A stretch of DNA of 64,000 nt from Panorpa germanica (GCA_963678705.1 OY783204.1:28158759-28222758), one strand, 5' to 3'; positions 24,693 through 37,256 are shown, counted from the stretch's first letter. Translations and numbers: made by a program. The notes: a model not told the origin generated them from the sequence alone.

Positions 24693-26607
24693 TTAGAATT
24701 TGATTATTTTCTTAATAGCATTAGCGTTAGCTTTATTAATAGTATTTGGAACATCGTCCGGTAACAAATAGTAGTTATTATCCATAGATTGATCATTGTA
24801 AGGAATTGTAATTTTTTCAGTAATTTCCATTGGCGGTGAATCTGATATTTCAACTACTTCCTTTAATGATTCCACTTTAACAATCTTTAGCTGCAAATCT
24901 TGATTCTGAAAACGATAAATTCATTTTATATGTAACTTAAAAATAGTTTAGAAACACTTAAATACATACCTCCTGAGTTGTATCACTTGGGCCAGAATTC
25001 GGGGGTGCGTCAGGCAAAATAAAAGTCTCATCAGTTGCAGAGTTATTTTCTATTTCCTTTATACTTGCTTTTTTATTTTTAAGGACGCGTTTGTTAATAT
25101 CTTTTGGAGCAGATTTATTTTGTTTTGATGAATCCATATGTGAGGGCCTGTTTTTAACATTTTTTGGCTGTTGTTGATTTAGTTGTTGGTTTATATTATC
25201 TAGACTAAGAACATTATCAAGCTGCTGATTCGTTGAAGGATTTGATAGTTGATTTATGTTGATCTGTGTTTGATTTGGCTCACTCGTGTAATGATATTCG
25301 CCTTGTGGAGCTGATGCAGGTTTCGGTGGCTGTAGAGGATAACCCATATATCCTAAATTTTGCGGATTCTGATGAAACTGCGATTGTGGATTTATCGGCA
25401 TTCCAGGTCGATATTGAGGTGTATATGATGGAGGAGGATGGTGTGGAATATTTGAATATATTGGTTGATTATTCGCGTATTGCTGAAGTGGGGCATGAGA
25501 GTGTGGTGGATTATTAGGCATATAGTGTCTTTGATAGTCTGGCATATTGTACTGTGGTCTAGGCATTTCATGCATGTTATATGGTCTGTTCATTTCATGT
25601 ATATAAGGCCTAGACATTCGCTGCCTATACTCCCTTGAATTTTGTAAATCATGCATATTATATTCCCTTGGCATCTCCTGTGTATAACCCCTTTGCATTT
25701 CCGACATATATTGTCCCTGCCCATCTGGCATATATTGTACATTATTTACGGGTTGCACATTATTTGGCATATTTAGCACTACAGGCATCATGATAACTGC
25801 AGAAACATTTCCCATTCCTTGAATATTTGACAATGAATTATTAATACCGGCTAATGAATTATTAATAGCATTTGTAATATTGGACATGTCTGGTAAATTA
25901 GGCACATTTGTGACGTTGGAGGCATTTGTTATAGCTGGAATATTGTTACTCAGCATAGGCATGTTTGCGAGGTTCGATATATTAGATAGAATATTTCCTG
26001 TAAATACCTGAAAAATAAAGTAAATATAACCATTATTTTAACAAAAATAAAAAGACATATTTATGAATTTTAAAATAAATACCGATTCCAGATGCTGAGG
26101 ATCAATTTTCGTGTCCTTCATTACAATACACATTGGTCCTCCTCCTCCAATACTTGATGTAGCTGGTGGCTGATTGTATTGCATCATATCTGGGAAGTTA
26201 TTAGTAACATTTGATATTTTTAATGGATGACTTTCATTATGCATTATGAAGTTATTTTGCTCTTCGTACGATCGCTTTCTTCTTGGTGTTTGTCTTTCAG
26301 TATAAATAGTCATATTCGGTGAATCTATATTTCGGTTGTAATTGTTTGCACCCGCCTGTGTATTATTATTTTGACCTGCTTCTCCTTGTGGTCTGTTTAC
26401 TGCATCTTCTGGACCATTTCCTGGGTTGACATAGTTTATTCCAATGTTACTAAATTTTGGTGCAATTGCTCGATGCTTTTGGATCATCCAATGCTGCTTT
26501 GCTGAATTTGCTAAAGCATAATTATTAGATGATATAGATAAATTTTCCGAAAATTCTGCAGTTGAGTTTGGTATGGAAGTTGGCGTTTGAATGTTATCTT
26601 GGTTCAT
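24693..26607 (-). CDS. Asn/Met/Pro-rich protein of unknown function (gene A of the 24-37 kb cluster)
   Basis: Three minus-strand exons, 26083-26607, 24970-26007 and 24693-24905, encode 591 aa. No known domain is recognised. Residues 1-175 are Asn/Ser-rich and include PKFSNIGINYVNPG and a basic PRRKRSYEE that could be a nuclear localisation signal. The middle has many MP/MPR and NMH repeats with Tyr, Pro, Gln and Asn (for example MPREYNMHDL, MNRPYNMHEMPRPQYN). A basic NKRVLKNKKAS patch and an acidic end (ISDSPPMEI) follow. The words FSNIGINY recur as FTNIGINY in gene B, which lies next to it in the same orientation, so A is probably related to the B/C tails but lacks their THAP and ZAD domains. 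The composition suggests a nuclear or RNP protein; that is inference only. Confidence 0.75.
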
Positions 26608-28233
26608 TGTAATTCTTGAGCTAATATGCTTCTATTTTTAAAGTAAACTTTTTTTCTTCAAAGAAAGTCATTCAATTGAGATGTGGGCTACCGAAACAAT
26701 ACATTCTGCAAAATATCTAACGGTATTTTATAGCCTTTTTCGAATAGCGTCATAAAGATTTCAATTATTTTACATCGTTTGTATTTTTAGGTTAGGTGTC
26801 ATAAATTTATATAAATATTAATACCCAAATACGAAAGTAGATTGACATCTAGCGTATACAAATGGAAGTTGGAGTGATTGTACTTTATATAAATATTTAA
26901 TCATGTCCTTATTTATTTGATTTAATTTATAAATGTAACTATTAAAACTTATAATTCACACACGAAGAACACATCTTTAAATACCAGCACAAAAGATACA
27001 CTATCCACAAACCCTTCTCGATCGACCGATATGAACCCTTGAAAGAAACTAACGAAGAGAACAGCTTAAAAGATTATAAAAAAAGGCAGGGGTGGTCAAC
27101 ATTTAGTCAAAGAAGTGAATGTGAAATTTATTTACCCGTTTTATGCAAAAAAAAAACACATAATTTGTTCGCAAATATTTTCTTGCAAGTCCACAATTTA
27201 CCGGGTGAAATTTGCTCTCTTTTCGGAAGACTATTATACTCTTCAGGATATATTATTATATTTTGCAATTACGAATTCAAATTTTATAAAAAGTTATGAT
27301 AACTTATAATTTATTAATTATGCAAAACATGTATCTGTGCCGCATTAATCAGGGTACCTTTGAAATAGGCCCACCACAACTGTGAATACAATTAGTTTAA
27401 CCGGAAGTCAATTGTAACTAGATACAATTAAATTCGGCATCACTTCATACTTAACGTTTCATTTTTTTTTGCAATAAAGTTAATGCGACACTGATCTGTT
27501 TGAACATAAAAAATATTCCTTTTATTAGGTAAATCATAAAACATTCAGTTCATAATAAAATAATAATATATTTCATAAAAAACATTGTAACAGTAAAATA
27601 AAAAATTAAGTCATCTAAATATTTAACGAAACAACCTTGTACGAAACGATTGTACGAAATAGCCTTAGAAACAAAGTAATAGAATATTCAGTACATAGAA
27701 CAAGTTAAAGCGTAATTCTTATTTTCTGTTTTAAATTTTCATAAAACTTACTCATATTAGATGCTTTTAGTCCATTGCCGGTTGCTGAACTCATAGTTAT
27801 CGCAAAAGTGAACATAGCCAGTTACATATCGTTCTGGCGACTCTGTAGCAGGTACTAGATCGGCAGAATGATTTCCTGATATTTCTCCTCGAATGATTTT
27901 TGCAATAACTATGAGTTCAGAAATCTGCGTTATATACGTTAACCTAAAAAATACTGGTAACAAGATAAAATAAAGTAAATAGTATACAGTCAATAATATA
28001 CCATTGGAAGCCCACTTCATTAAGGGCAAGTAGTACTCTAGAGTTTGCCACTGGCACACAGTAAAAAATAACATCGCTTTTAGTGTAATAATAAGACAGA
28101 ATGAACTCGTTCATTTATTTGGTTAAGAAATAAAAAATAGATATTTTAAATATACTATAACGTAAAAATATTATAAGCATTTTTGATTAAAAAAAAAGAT
28201 GGAACAAAGCAAGTAGTTAGTTAATAGTTAATT
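26608..28233. other. Intergenic between genes A and B
   Basis: Contains the gene A promoter and the gene B 3' UTR. A short imperfect hairpin lies at 27791-27925, where GAACTCATAGTTAT pairs with ATAACTATGAGTTC. It overlaps a 105-codon open frame that has no family resemblance. No gene is called. Confidence 0.4.
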
Positions 28234-31200
28234 TTAAAGTAGTTCAGATAAATTTTTAACTTTAATGAACCCGGCAATATTACTGACAGTATTATTGACA
28301 ATATTATTGGTAGAATTATTGGCAGTAAAGTTAACAAACATGGAATTTGTAGTAGAAGTATCGTTGTTAACAAATGGAGTGCTATTTGCTGTTGAAACAA
28401 CACTACTTGCATTCGGAGAAGACGAATATAGATTCATGATCTGTCTGTTCTGTTGATTAATTATATGGCCATGCATATAATTTGTAGATGGAAGTTCATT
28501 GGCAGGAAATGCTTGCACATTTACCACATCAGGGACTGCGTTATTCTGAAAAAAAAAAATTTTATACTTTCAATCCTCGTATCGCGCTATATTTTCAGCA
28601 TCAATGTTAAATTGATTATTCTTAAATAATCCTAAAACTTATTAAGCAACAGTGTAGTTCACATAGTAGGAAGTTGCCAGTGACCATCATCGGAAATATC
28701 AGATCAAAATTCCGTAACCATGTTAATATAATTACGGTATCATATTTTAAGCGTGTTTTTATTTATTTAGTCTTTATAAAAAATTATTGATTAAATTTAC
28801 AACTAATTTAATTAAAAGAACAATTCATTATATTAAAAATCAAACTAACCATATTTGATAATGTAGTTACAAATCCAGGTACGTTCGAAAGATTTCGGTC
28901 ACTATCATTTTGAATCACATAATAATTCGAATTGTATTGTGGAACAATAAGTGTATTATTTGGAGTCTGCAATGATGCTGGATTAGGTAATTGTATATAT
29001 TCCGAGTCTATTGTTCCAGATAATGAAGATTGATGTGTTATACAGTCATTATAGAAAGGAAAACGTCTGGATGCATTTGCAATTTGCCAATTAATTACAC
29101 CCTGTTTCTGTATTTTCTCATTCTGCAAGTAATTTTGAATGATAGACATATGCTTTTGCGATTCTGTCTGTTGAGCATTGTTTGTGAGTCCTGTATTGTT
29201 ATTGTTGAAAGGAAAACGTCTGGATGCATTTGCAATTTGCCAATTAATTACACCCTGTTTCTGTATTTTATCATTCTGCAAGTAATTTTGAATGATAGAC
29301 ATATGCTTTTGCGATTCTGTCTGTTGAGCATTGTTTGTGAGTCCTGTATTGTTATTTACAGTCGATCCACTAGCCATTGCAAATTGTTTAAATTGTATAT
29401 TGAAATTATTGTAATCAGTTCTAGTTACTGTTGACTTGGCCTAAAAAAACAAGTGTATAATTATAGACCTATCTAGAGTCTTTGTATATTTAATAATAGA
29501 TATAATATTAATACGCACCCTATTATAAGTTACACCAGTAGATGCAGTGTTTACTCGGCTTTGATTTGATAAAATTGTACCTCGTGTCAAGGCTATACTT
29601 CTATTAGTTTTCACATTATTCTTTGGTCTTCCTCTTATACCCCGGTTTATAGACTTTATTTTATTTTGTGGTAAAGTGTTTTCGGTAATTACGGTTGCAA
29701 TAGGATTATATTGCGGAATAGTATTTTGATTTTCAAAATAAAATGAATCTAATAGAACTTCGTGTCGTTTAGTAGCGGAAGAAACCGGTAGTGGATTTTT
29801 TACGGTTGCAATAGGATTACATTGAGAAATTCCATTATGGCTTTCCGCAAGAGTATCTTCCAATTCTTGTATATCTACTGGAATACTCGACTCTGTTGGA
29901 ATATCGGAAGAGACGGTGGAAAAGTAATTTATTCCAATATTTGTAAACTTTCGTGATTTTTCTATATCTATGCTTAAACTATTTGTATCGTTATTAACAG
30001 CGTTAATTTCTTCGTTTTCCTTAGATTTACTTGCACTTTCACAATTAATATTTTCTGTTGAATCTACTGTTTCTTCTAAATTTATTGTCGTTGTAGTAGA
30101 CTCTTGTAATTCATTTAAAAATTCAATGTTTGAAAAATTTGATGTACTCATCCCCTTATGTTTATCTGAAATATAATTGTAATAAAAGTTTAAATATTTT
30201 ACATATTACCATTTAATATTTGTTAATACAATCAAGTAATTTAAATGGTAATGTTTCATTTTACCGTACAAAACGCGTTCTGAATTTGTTCGTCCATTAA
30301 CAAGCAGCCTGTTAAGAATTTGATTTGAGGAAAGTTCAGCATTTGGAGTAATTAAGCTATCAACCTCGTCCGTGCATTGTTCTGGTATACTATTACAATC
30401 AGGTGTATTGTTTGTGGAACTTGGTGTACTTGATGAAATATGTTTATCTGAGAAAAAGTGAAACTATTTAACGTATTATTCGTAATATTTACCAATAAAT
30501 TAAACCTAAATTTATATTACCGCTTAAATCTTGTTCTATACTTAGTGTTGGCGTATCAGGCATTAAATTTTCGAAAACAGCTTCACTATTTGTGCAAAGT
30601 CGTTTACTGTGAATCAAATAATCAGGATAAAAAAATAGGTTTTGATTTGACGAAATTGTATCTGTTGTTTTCATAGCTCGCTTTACAGATTTTTTCTTAT
30701 TTTGTGGTAAAGTGTTTTTAGTAACTGCAGTTGCAATTTGATTATATTGCGGAATTGCACTTTGATTTTCAAATGTATTTGGTAATCTTGCTGGAACTTG
30801 GTTTGTTTTATTAGGGTAACCAACTGTATTATATTGTGTAATTGCATTGCGGTTTGCAACACCCGTATCTCCTGATATTTGTATATCTACTGGAGCAATT
30901 GACTCTCTTGCAATATTGAAAGGAACAGTGGGAATGACACTTAATTCAATATTTTGTGATTTGTCTAAATTTATGTTTGAGTTATTTGCAGCGTTATGAA
31001 CAATTTCTTCACCATTCTTTGATATACTGGCATTTTCACAACTAGTATTTTTTGTTGAATCTGTTGTAGTTTCTTGAAAATCTTGTGTAGTTGTAGTAGG
31101 TTGTTGTAATATTTTCAAAAAATCATTATGTGCACAACTTGATGTACTTGTCGAATTATGTTTATCTGAAATATATTTAAAATAAAAATTTAATTTTTTA

Positions 31201-32981
31201 CTAGAATGAGAAATATTTATAGCCATAAATATAATTACAAAATTAAATTTGATGGAGTTATTTCAATTATTAACATTTGAATCATTTAACTTAATTCGTA
31301 ATATTTATAATTGATTAAACTTGAGTATATTTTACCGTTAGAATCATCTTTTGTACTTATTATTGGTGTATCCGGGACTAAATTTTCTGAAGAAGCTACA
31401 CTATTTGTGCAAAGTCGTTTACTGCGAATCAAATAATCAGGTTCTTCGGTGCTTTGCTCTGAAATAATGTTATTGCTAGGTGTATCACATATCTCAGAAA
31501 CATTACTTGCTTGATTGTTGTTAAAAGATGTTTGGCGTAATTTTCTTTTATAATTATGGCATTCAGTTTCTGCATTATTTTTTATTTCTTCATTACTATG
31601 AACAGAACCATCATCATTAGAATCATAATCAATGTGTTTTCTATATGATTTTGGACGTAGTTTTCTCTTATAATTATGACATTCGTTTCTTCCATTACAT
31701 TTTACTTTATCATAACTATCACTTAAGTAATCATCATTAGAATCATCATTAAAATCGTCATTAGAATCATCATCAGAATAATCATCAGAATCATCAACAA
31801 TGAAATTATCGGAAGCTATAGAACAGCTATCTGTATCAGTATGTGAATCACATTTTGCTTCCAATTCTTCATGTTTGTTATTATCTATTTCTTTTGATAA
31901 ATCTACTACAGTTTCAGAGAGCATATTTTCTTTGTACTTGATTTCGGTAGCAGATGATTGAAACTTGATGTAACTTAAGATGTTCTGCTTAATTTTTTCT
32001 TTTAATAGTTCTGCTGCATAAGTCTTAGGAATAATCGGCAGTTCACAGGATTCGTTCATGAAATCTTTTGCATAATCAATTAGCAATTTATTCGATTTTT
32101 CACAATTACTTTTAAAGCAGTATGCTCTCTGTAAATCACTTAAACAAAATCCGCAAATATCTTTTGGAAATTTATCATTTTCTACAATCTACAAGGAAAG
32201 AAACAGTATCTTTTTTAAAATTCACAAATTACTATAAATATTATGATCTATAAATGACTGATGCAGTATTACCATTATATTTGTAAAAATCATTATTATC
32301 TCCGCTATGGTTTTTGAAAATTCGTCTTCCTTATTAAATTTACTGTATATATTATAAGTTTTTGAATCATTCTTTAGACATACTCTGCACATTCTAGGTA
32401 AATCTATCTGTAAACAAAATGTCATTTGATAAAATTGCTGTATGCTGTATACTGTAATATGAGATTAATATTCTAACTCACTTTTAAGATAGTTGATGGT
32501 TTGTTGTTATTGTTCAACTTGATATTGTTTTGTGTATCATACACAATATCTCTTGATGAACTATCTGTGTCGTCAATCACAATATTTTCGTCCACGATAT
32601 TAAGATTTAACGTAGGAACTGCAGTAGATTTCAAGTTTTTAATGTTTGGATTAGCTGCAAAAGATTAATAACCAGTTTTCATCATATTTCATCTCCTTTT
32701 AATGTGTTGTCACTTTCACTATCTTTTTATTTTCCAAACAATATATTTAATATTTTTAACTACTTACTTTTGTCTCGACGGTAATCTGTATCAGTAAAGT
32801 GGCTGCTACATACAAAGATTGATTTACTTTCTCTTACTTTATGCGAAGCATTAATTGCTATTAACCATATTTGTTTCCAGACGCCCTTTGGACATTTGTG
32901 CATTTTAATTCCATCTTTTAAATAATCCTTACAACCAGGAACGGCACAAATTGCTGTTGATTTACTTTCTTCCATTGACAT
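28234..32981 (-). CDS. THAP-ZAD zinc-finger protein with long low-complexity tail (gene B)
   Basis: Nine minus-strand exons: 32768-32981, 32482-32654, 32273-32407, 31336-32188, 30521-31165, 30265-30447, 29519-30165, 28850-29440 and 28234-28545, giving 1250 aa. The N-terminal THAP domain has C12-x4-C17 ... C58-x2-H61 and closes with AVPTL, the family's AVPT box. A ZAD follows (C136-x2-C139 and C186-x2-C189, reading PRMCRVCLKND ... DICGFCLSDLQ). An acidic Asp/Ser stretch and a doubled ECHNYKRKLR come next. Then exons beginning DKH, each phase-1 at both ends in exons 5 and 6, look duplicated. Exon 8 contains a 51-residue tandem repeat. No C2H2 fingers follow the ZAD, which is unusual. THAP domains bind DNA and ZADs dimerise, so a DNA-binding regulator is likely; the target is unknown. 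The ATG at 32981 is the first in frame with a good context. Confidence 0.8.
29054..29358 (-). repeat. 153-bp in-frame tandem duplication in gene B exon 8
   Basis: Two adjacent copies with a 153-bp period (GAAAGGAAAACGTCTGG at 29054 and 29207) differ at one or two positions by eye. Each encodes 51 residues ending in INWQIANASRRFPF. The period is a multiple of three, so the frame is kept. The near identity marks it as recent. Confidence 0.9.
30635..31330 (-). repeat. Near-identical tract shared with gene C (B copy)
   Basis: Most of gene B exon 5, intron 4 and the adjoining end of exon 4 match 35045-35740 almost base for base. By eye I count about five substitutions and one 9-base length difference (near 30665) across the exon part, plus small indels in the intron. 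The THAP and ZAD exons of the two genes are far more diverged. Confidence 0.85.
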
Positions 32982-34069
32982 TTTAACTAACAACAATAAT
33001 AATATACAATTAATAACCTATTACATATATAGAATTCAAATGCTTACTGAAAAAATAGATTTATTATTAGTAAAAACTATTGTAAATAAATAAGTATTTA
33101 TTATAATTCTTCTCACTATTTGCATAAATATTTTTAATAAAAACATGTAAATACCTATAACGCACAACTTTGTGAATTGGCTTTAACCTTGTCAAACCTT
33201 TTATGCTTTTCTGCAGTTTTGTTTTGAATCACTTTAAAACTCGATCCGTGTATGGAAGACACTTGTAGTGTTTCTTTTTTGTTATAGATGGAGCTCAGAT
33301 TCCATTACTCAAAAACGACTACTTTTAATGTTGGGATATTGTCGTAGACATATATATAACTGTTGTCCACTGTTGTCTATAGATCATATATCTACAGGGC
33401 CTACAATTTTTGCTGCACAATCCACTTAATAATATATGCTTTCCCTTATTATCCATTTTTTAAGAGAAGTCCTGATAAGGAAAAAAATATTAGCTTTTAG
33501 AAATATGTGAAGCATCATGGTCAAATATTGGTATAATTTTGCGTGAGAGCTAAAAAAAAGTCATTTCAAAGTCAAAAGTTATATTTCACTAGCTGAAATT
33601 TACATTTTAAGGTAAAACCTTTAATTAACACTAAAGCTATAAGCTAATGGGGTTAACAACTTTTATTTTTTACAATATATATATTTTATAAAACTTTATT
33701 TTATAGTTTCACTATAATTTTTAAAATTAGGAAGTAAGCTAGCATATTCGTCAATAGAAAACTAACAGCTCTTTAATATATTGTATTTATTACGAATATA
33801 AAAATATACAACTATAATGGCATAAACTAACTATGTAAGAAATAAACTTTTATACAATGGAGTATTTTTTATCTTTTTCTTTCCTATATATATTATAGTA
33901 AAATGAGTGAGTGAGTGATTTTTCATTGTATCGTAGATTCATACATCTCAATTTTTTTAAAAGCATGAGTAACACTCATTCCGTTTACACAAAAATCACC
34001 TTACGGTATGCGTACCGCAAGGATGGCTTAAAACTAAAGTGTTTAAGATCATTTTATGATGTGAGGGGA
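32982..34069. promoter_or_regulatory. Upstream region of gene B and 3' flank of gene C
   Basis: Contains the gene B promoter. The word ATAGATGG(A/G)GCTCA near 33285 recurs near 37662, upstream of gene C, so the duplication that made B and C probably included some upstream DNA. A degenerate fragment of the 218-bp MITE family may lie at 33880-33990. No gene is seen. Confidence 0.45.
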
Positions 34070-37000
34070 TTACTTCTGCACTTGATGTAAATTATACAAT
34101 ATATACGAGTTGCCGTTGAAAGCAGGAGTAGTTACTGTTGGGATTACATTATTTGTATTCGGAGTAGGCGCATATACACTCATCATCTGCGTATTTTGTT
34201 GATTAACTATGTGACCATGCGTATAATTTGTAGGCTGAATCTGATTTGAAGCAACTGACTTCAAATTATCTAAGTTAGCGGCTATATTATTCTGAAAAAA
34301 ATAATTGAAAGTTATTATAGAAAAAGAACTCTCTATTATACTAAAACACGTATAAAATAGAAAATGTTATTACATTTAATAGTTAAAGAAGTTATAACTT
34401 TTGTATATAGAATTCTATGACAAAAGATTACATTTAGAATAATGTTTAATGGAATTATTCAAGAAAAAATACGTAAATTTCTAAAATTCTATCAATAATT
34501 AATTATACAAAATAAAACTTTGACGACACAGTGGGCGAGAGCACTGATGCTTGACGCCGACTGCTGTGTCTTCGGGTTCGATCCCCGGACCAGATATATA
34601 TTTTCTGGGTTTGGTTATTATGAACTTATATTGATTATGGTCATACATAATCATACAGTTATTAGGCAGTGGTGTAGCCCACATATATGAGGCCACGACA
34701 CCATAAATACTGCCAACATTGAAGGAGGTCGTCGGTGATAGGACTCAGCATCGGAAATAGGCCGACGTTAAATAAATTAAATAAAAAAAAAATAAAACTA
34801 ACCGTAATTGATAATGAACTATTCTGTGCTGAACTTCTCTGTGGTACATTTACTTGTTTAGTGCTTCCATTCATATTATTTTGGATCACATAATAGTTTA
34901 CGTTAGGTTTTGGAAAAATAAATGCATTTTTTGGATTCCACAGTGGTGCACAATTTGGAGTCTGCATTGATATGTGCTGTTGCATTGGGGTCTGTGAAGT
35001 ATGCCTTGTAATTTCAAAATTATTTCTAATATTTGGCCCGCCATGAAGTATTGGGTAAAAAAATAGGTTTTGATTTGACGAAATTGTATCTACAGCTCGC
35101 TTTACAGATTTTTTCTTATTTTGTGGTAAAGTGTTTTTAGTAACTGCAGTTGCAATTTGATTATATTGCGGAATTGCACTTTGATTTTCAAATGTATTTG
35201 GTAATCTTGCTGGAACTTGGTTTGTTTTATTAGGGTAACCAACTGTATTATATTGTGTAATTGCATTGCGGTTTGCAACACCTGTATCTCCTGAAATTTG
35301 TATATCTACTGGAGCAATTGACTCTCTTGCAATATTGAAAGGAACAGTGGGAATGACACTTAATTCAATATTTTGTGATTTGTCTAAATTTATGTTTGAG
35401 TTATTTGCAGCGTTATTAACAATTTCTTCACCATTCTTTGATATACTGGCATTTTCACAACTAGTATTTTTTGTTGAATCTGTTGTAGTTTCTTGAAAAT
35501 CTTGTGTAGTTGTAGTAGGTTGTTGTAATATTTTCAAAAAATCATTATGTGCAGAACTTGATGTACTTGTCGAATTATGTTTATCTGAAATGTATTTAAA
35601 ATAAAAATTTAATTTTTTACTAGAATGAGAAATATTTATAGCCATAAATATAATTACAAAATTAAATTTGATGGAGTTATTTCAATTATTAACATTTGAC
35701 TTAATTCGTAATATTTACTAATTAATTAAACTTGGGTTTACTTTACCGTTAGAATCATCTTTTGTACTTCTTATTGGCGTATCCGGGACTAAATTTTCTG
35801 AAGAAGCTACACTATTTGTGCAAAGTCGTTTACTGGGAATCCAATAATCAGATTCGTCCGTGCTTTGCTCAGGTGTAATATTAATATTACGTGTATCACA
35901 TACCTCAGAAACATTACTTTCTGGATTATTTCTATAAGATGCAGTGCGCAATTTACTTTTATAATTATGACATTCATTTTCATTGCTTTTTAATTTTTCG
36001 CAGCTATCAGCAACATAATTATCATCATCATAACTGTTACTATCAACAGAATTATCATCATTTGAATAATCAGGAGGCTCATAATCAATAGAATCATCAT
36101 CATCATCTCCAGAATCATTAACAATAAAATCATCGTCACCAGAATCATCAGACGCTACAGAACATGTGTCTACATCAGTATCTGAATCACATTTTGTTTC
36201 TAATGGTGGTAAATCTGCTACAGTTTCAGAGAGCATATTTTCTTTGTACTTGATTTCGTCACCAGATGATTGAAACTTGATGTAATTTAAGATATTTTGC
36301 TTAATTTTTTCTTTTAATAGTTCCGCTGCAAAATTCTTAGGAATAATCGGCAGTTCACAGGATTCGTTCATGAAATCTTTTGTATAATCAATTAGCATCT
36401 TATTCGATTTTTCACAATTATTTTTAAAGGAATATACTCTCCGTAAATCACATAAACAAAATTCGCAAATAACTTTTGGAAATTTATCTGTACCCAGAAT
36501 CTAAAAAAAAGAAACAGTATTTTTCAAAATTCACATATTAGATATGATATTATATAAATGATTGATGTAGTACTATTATATTTGTGCAGATCATTATAAT
36601 CTCCGCTATTGTTTTTGACGATTCATCTTCCATTTGAAATGTACTGAATATATTATAGGTTTTTGAATCATTCTTTAGACATACTCTGCACATTCTGGGC
36701 AAATCTACCTGTAAACAAAATGTCATTTGATAAAATTGCTGTATGCTGTAATATAAGATTTATATGAATCTATAACTCACTTTTAAGGTAGTTGGTGCTT
36801 TATTCTCAGCGTTTAAGTTAAAAATGGGCTGTGTATCATAGTCAATGTCACTTGATGAACTATCTGTGTCATCAAAAACAATATTATGATCCACGATGTC
36901 AAGATTTAACGTAGGTACTGCAGAAGCCTTTAAGCTTTTAATATTTGGATTAACTGGAAAGGTAAATTAAAAAATTAACTTACTTCTTATTTAACAATCA

Positions 37001-37256
37001 CTTTCACCATGTTATAATCAATATTAATAAAGAAAATGATACCTTTGTCTGTACGGTATTCTGTCTCAGAGAAGTGGCTACTACATGCAAACATTGCTTT
37101 ACTTTTTCTTGCTTTGTATGAAGGATCAATTGCTATTAGCCATATTTTATTCCAGAAACCGTTTGGAAATTTGTGCATTTTAATTCCATTTTCCAAATAA
37201 GTCTTGCAACCGGGAACAGCACATATTACTGTTGATTCACTTTCTTCCATTGACAT
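34070..37256 (-). CDS. THAP-ZAD zinc-finger protein, tandem paralogue (gene C)
   Basis: Six minus-strand exons: 37043-37256, 36781-36953, 36574-36708, 35747-36500, 34803-35584 and 34070-34291, giving 759 aa. Exons 1-3 have exactly the same lengths as in gene B (214, 173 and 135 bp). They encode the same THAP domain (CAVPGC ... CSSHF, then SAVPTLNL) and ZAD (MCRVC ... VICEFC). The acidic region is richer in Asp runs, and ECHNYK occurs once. Exon 5 begins like gene B exon 5 but ends like the end of gene B exon 8 (NVNYYVIQNN against NSNYYVIQND). Gene C therefore lacks the block corresponding to B exons 6-7. The last exon (NYTHGHIVNQQNTQMM) matches gene B's last exon. Function as for gene B: probable DNA-binding regulator, target unknown. 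A SINE lies in the last intron. Confidence 0.8.
34520..34788 (+). mobile_element. tRNA-derived SINE with 11-bp target duplication
   Basis: The 5' part resembles a tRNA with an internal RNA polymerase III promoter: a box-A-like GTGGGCGAGAGCACTG and a box B GGTTCGATCCCC about 45 bp later. The body runs to an A-rich 3' end. AAAATAAAACT at 34509-34519 is repeated exactly at 34789-34799, a target-site duplication of a retroposed copy. The element is antisense to gene C and inserted only a few bases inside its last intron, next to the exon 5 donor. Confidence 0.9.
35045..35740 (-). repeat. Near-identical tract shared with gene B (C copy)
   Basis: Counterpart of 30635-31330. Intron 4 and flanking exon sequence are almost identical between the genes. 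Similarity then falls away within exon 5 at the segment coding LFFYP, where B continues DYLIHSK and C continues ILHGGP. Confidence 0.85.

Noticed and set aside
25266-25517. 83-codon plus-strand frame
   Set aside because: It is antisense to the Pro/Tyr-rich exon of gene A and has no independent support.
27039-27309. Overlapping 86- and 64-codon plus-strand frames
   Set aside because: Both frames are open over the same AT-rich stretch and neither resembles a known family.
27757-28074. 105-codon minus-strand frame with hydrophobic segments
   Set aside because: It overlaps an imperfect hairpin, has no recognisable domain and lacks supporting exons. It could be a relic but is not supportable.
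34520-34600. Possible tRNA gene (box A and box B words)
   Set aside because: No full cloverleaf is visible, and the segment is the head of a SINE with an A-rich tail and target duplication.
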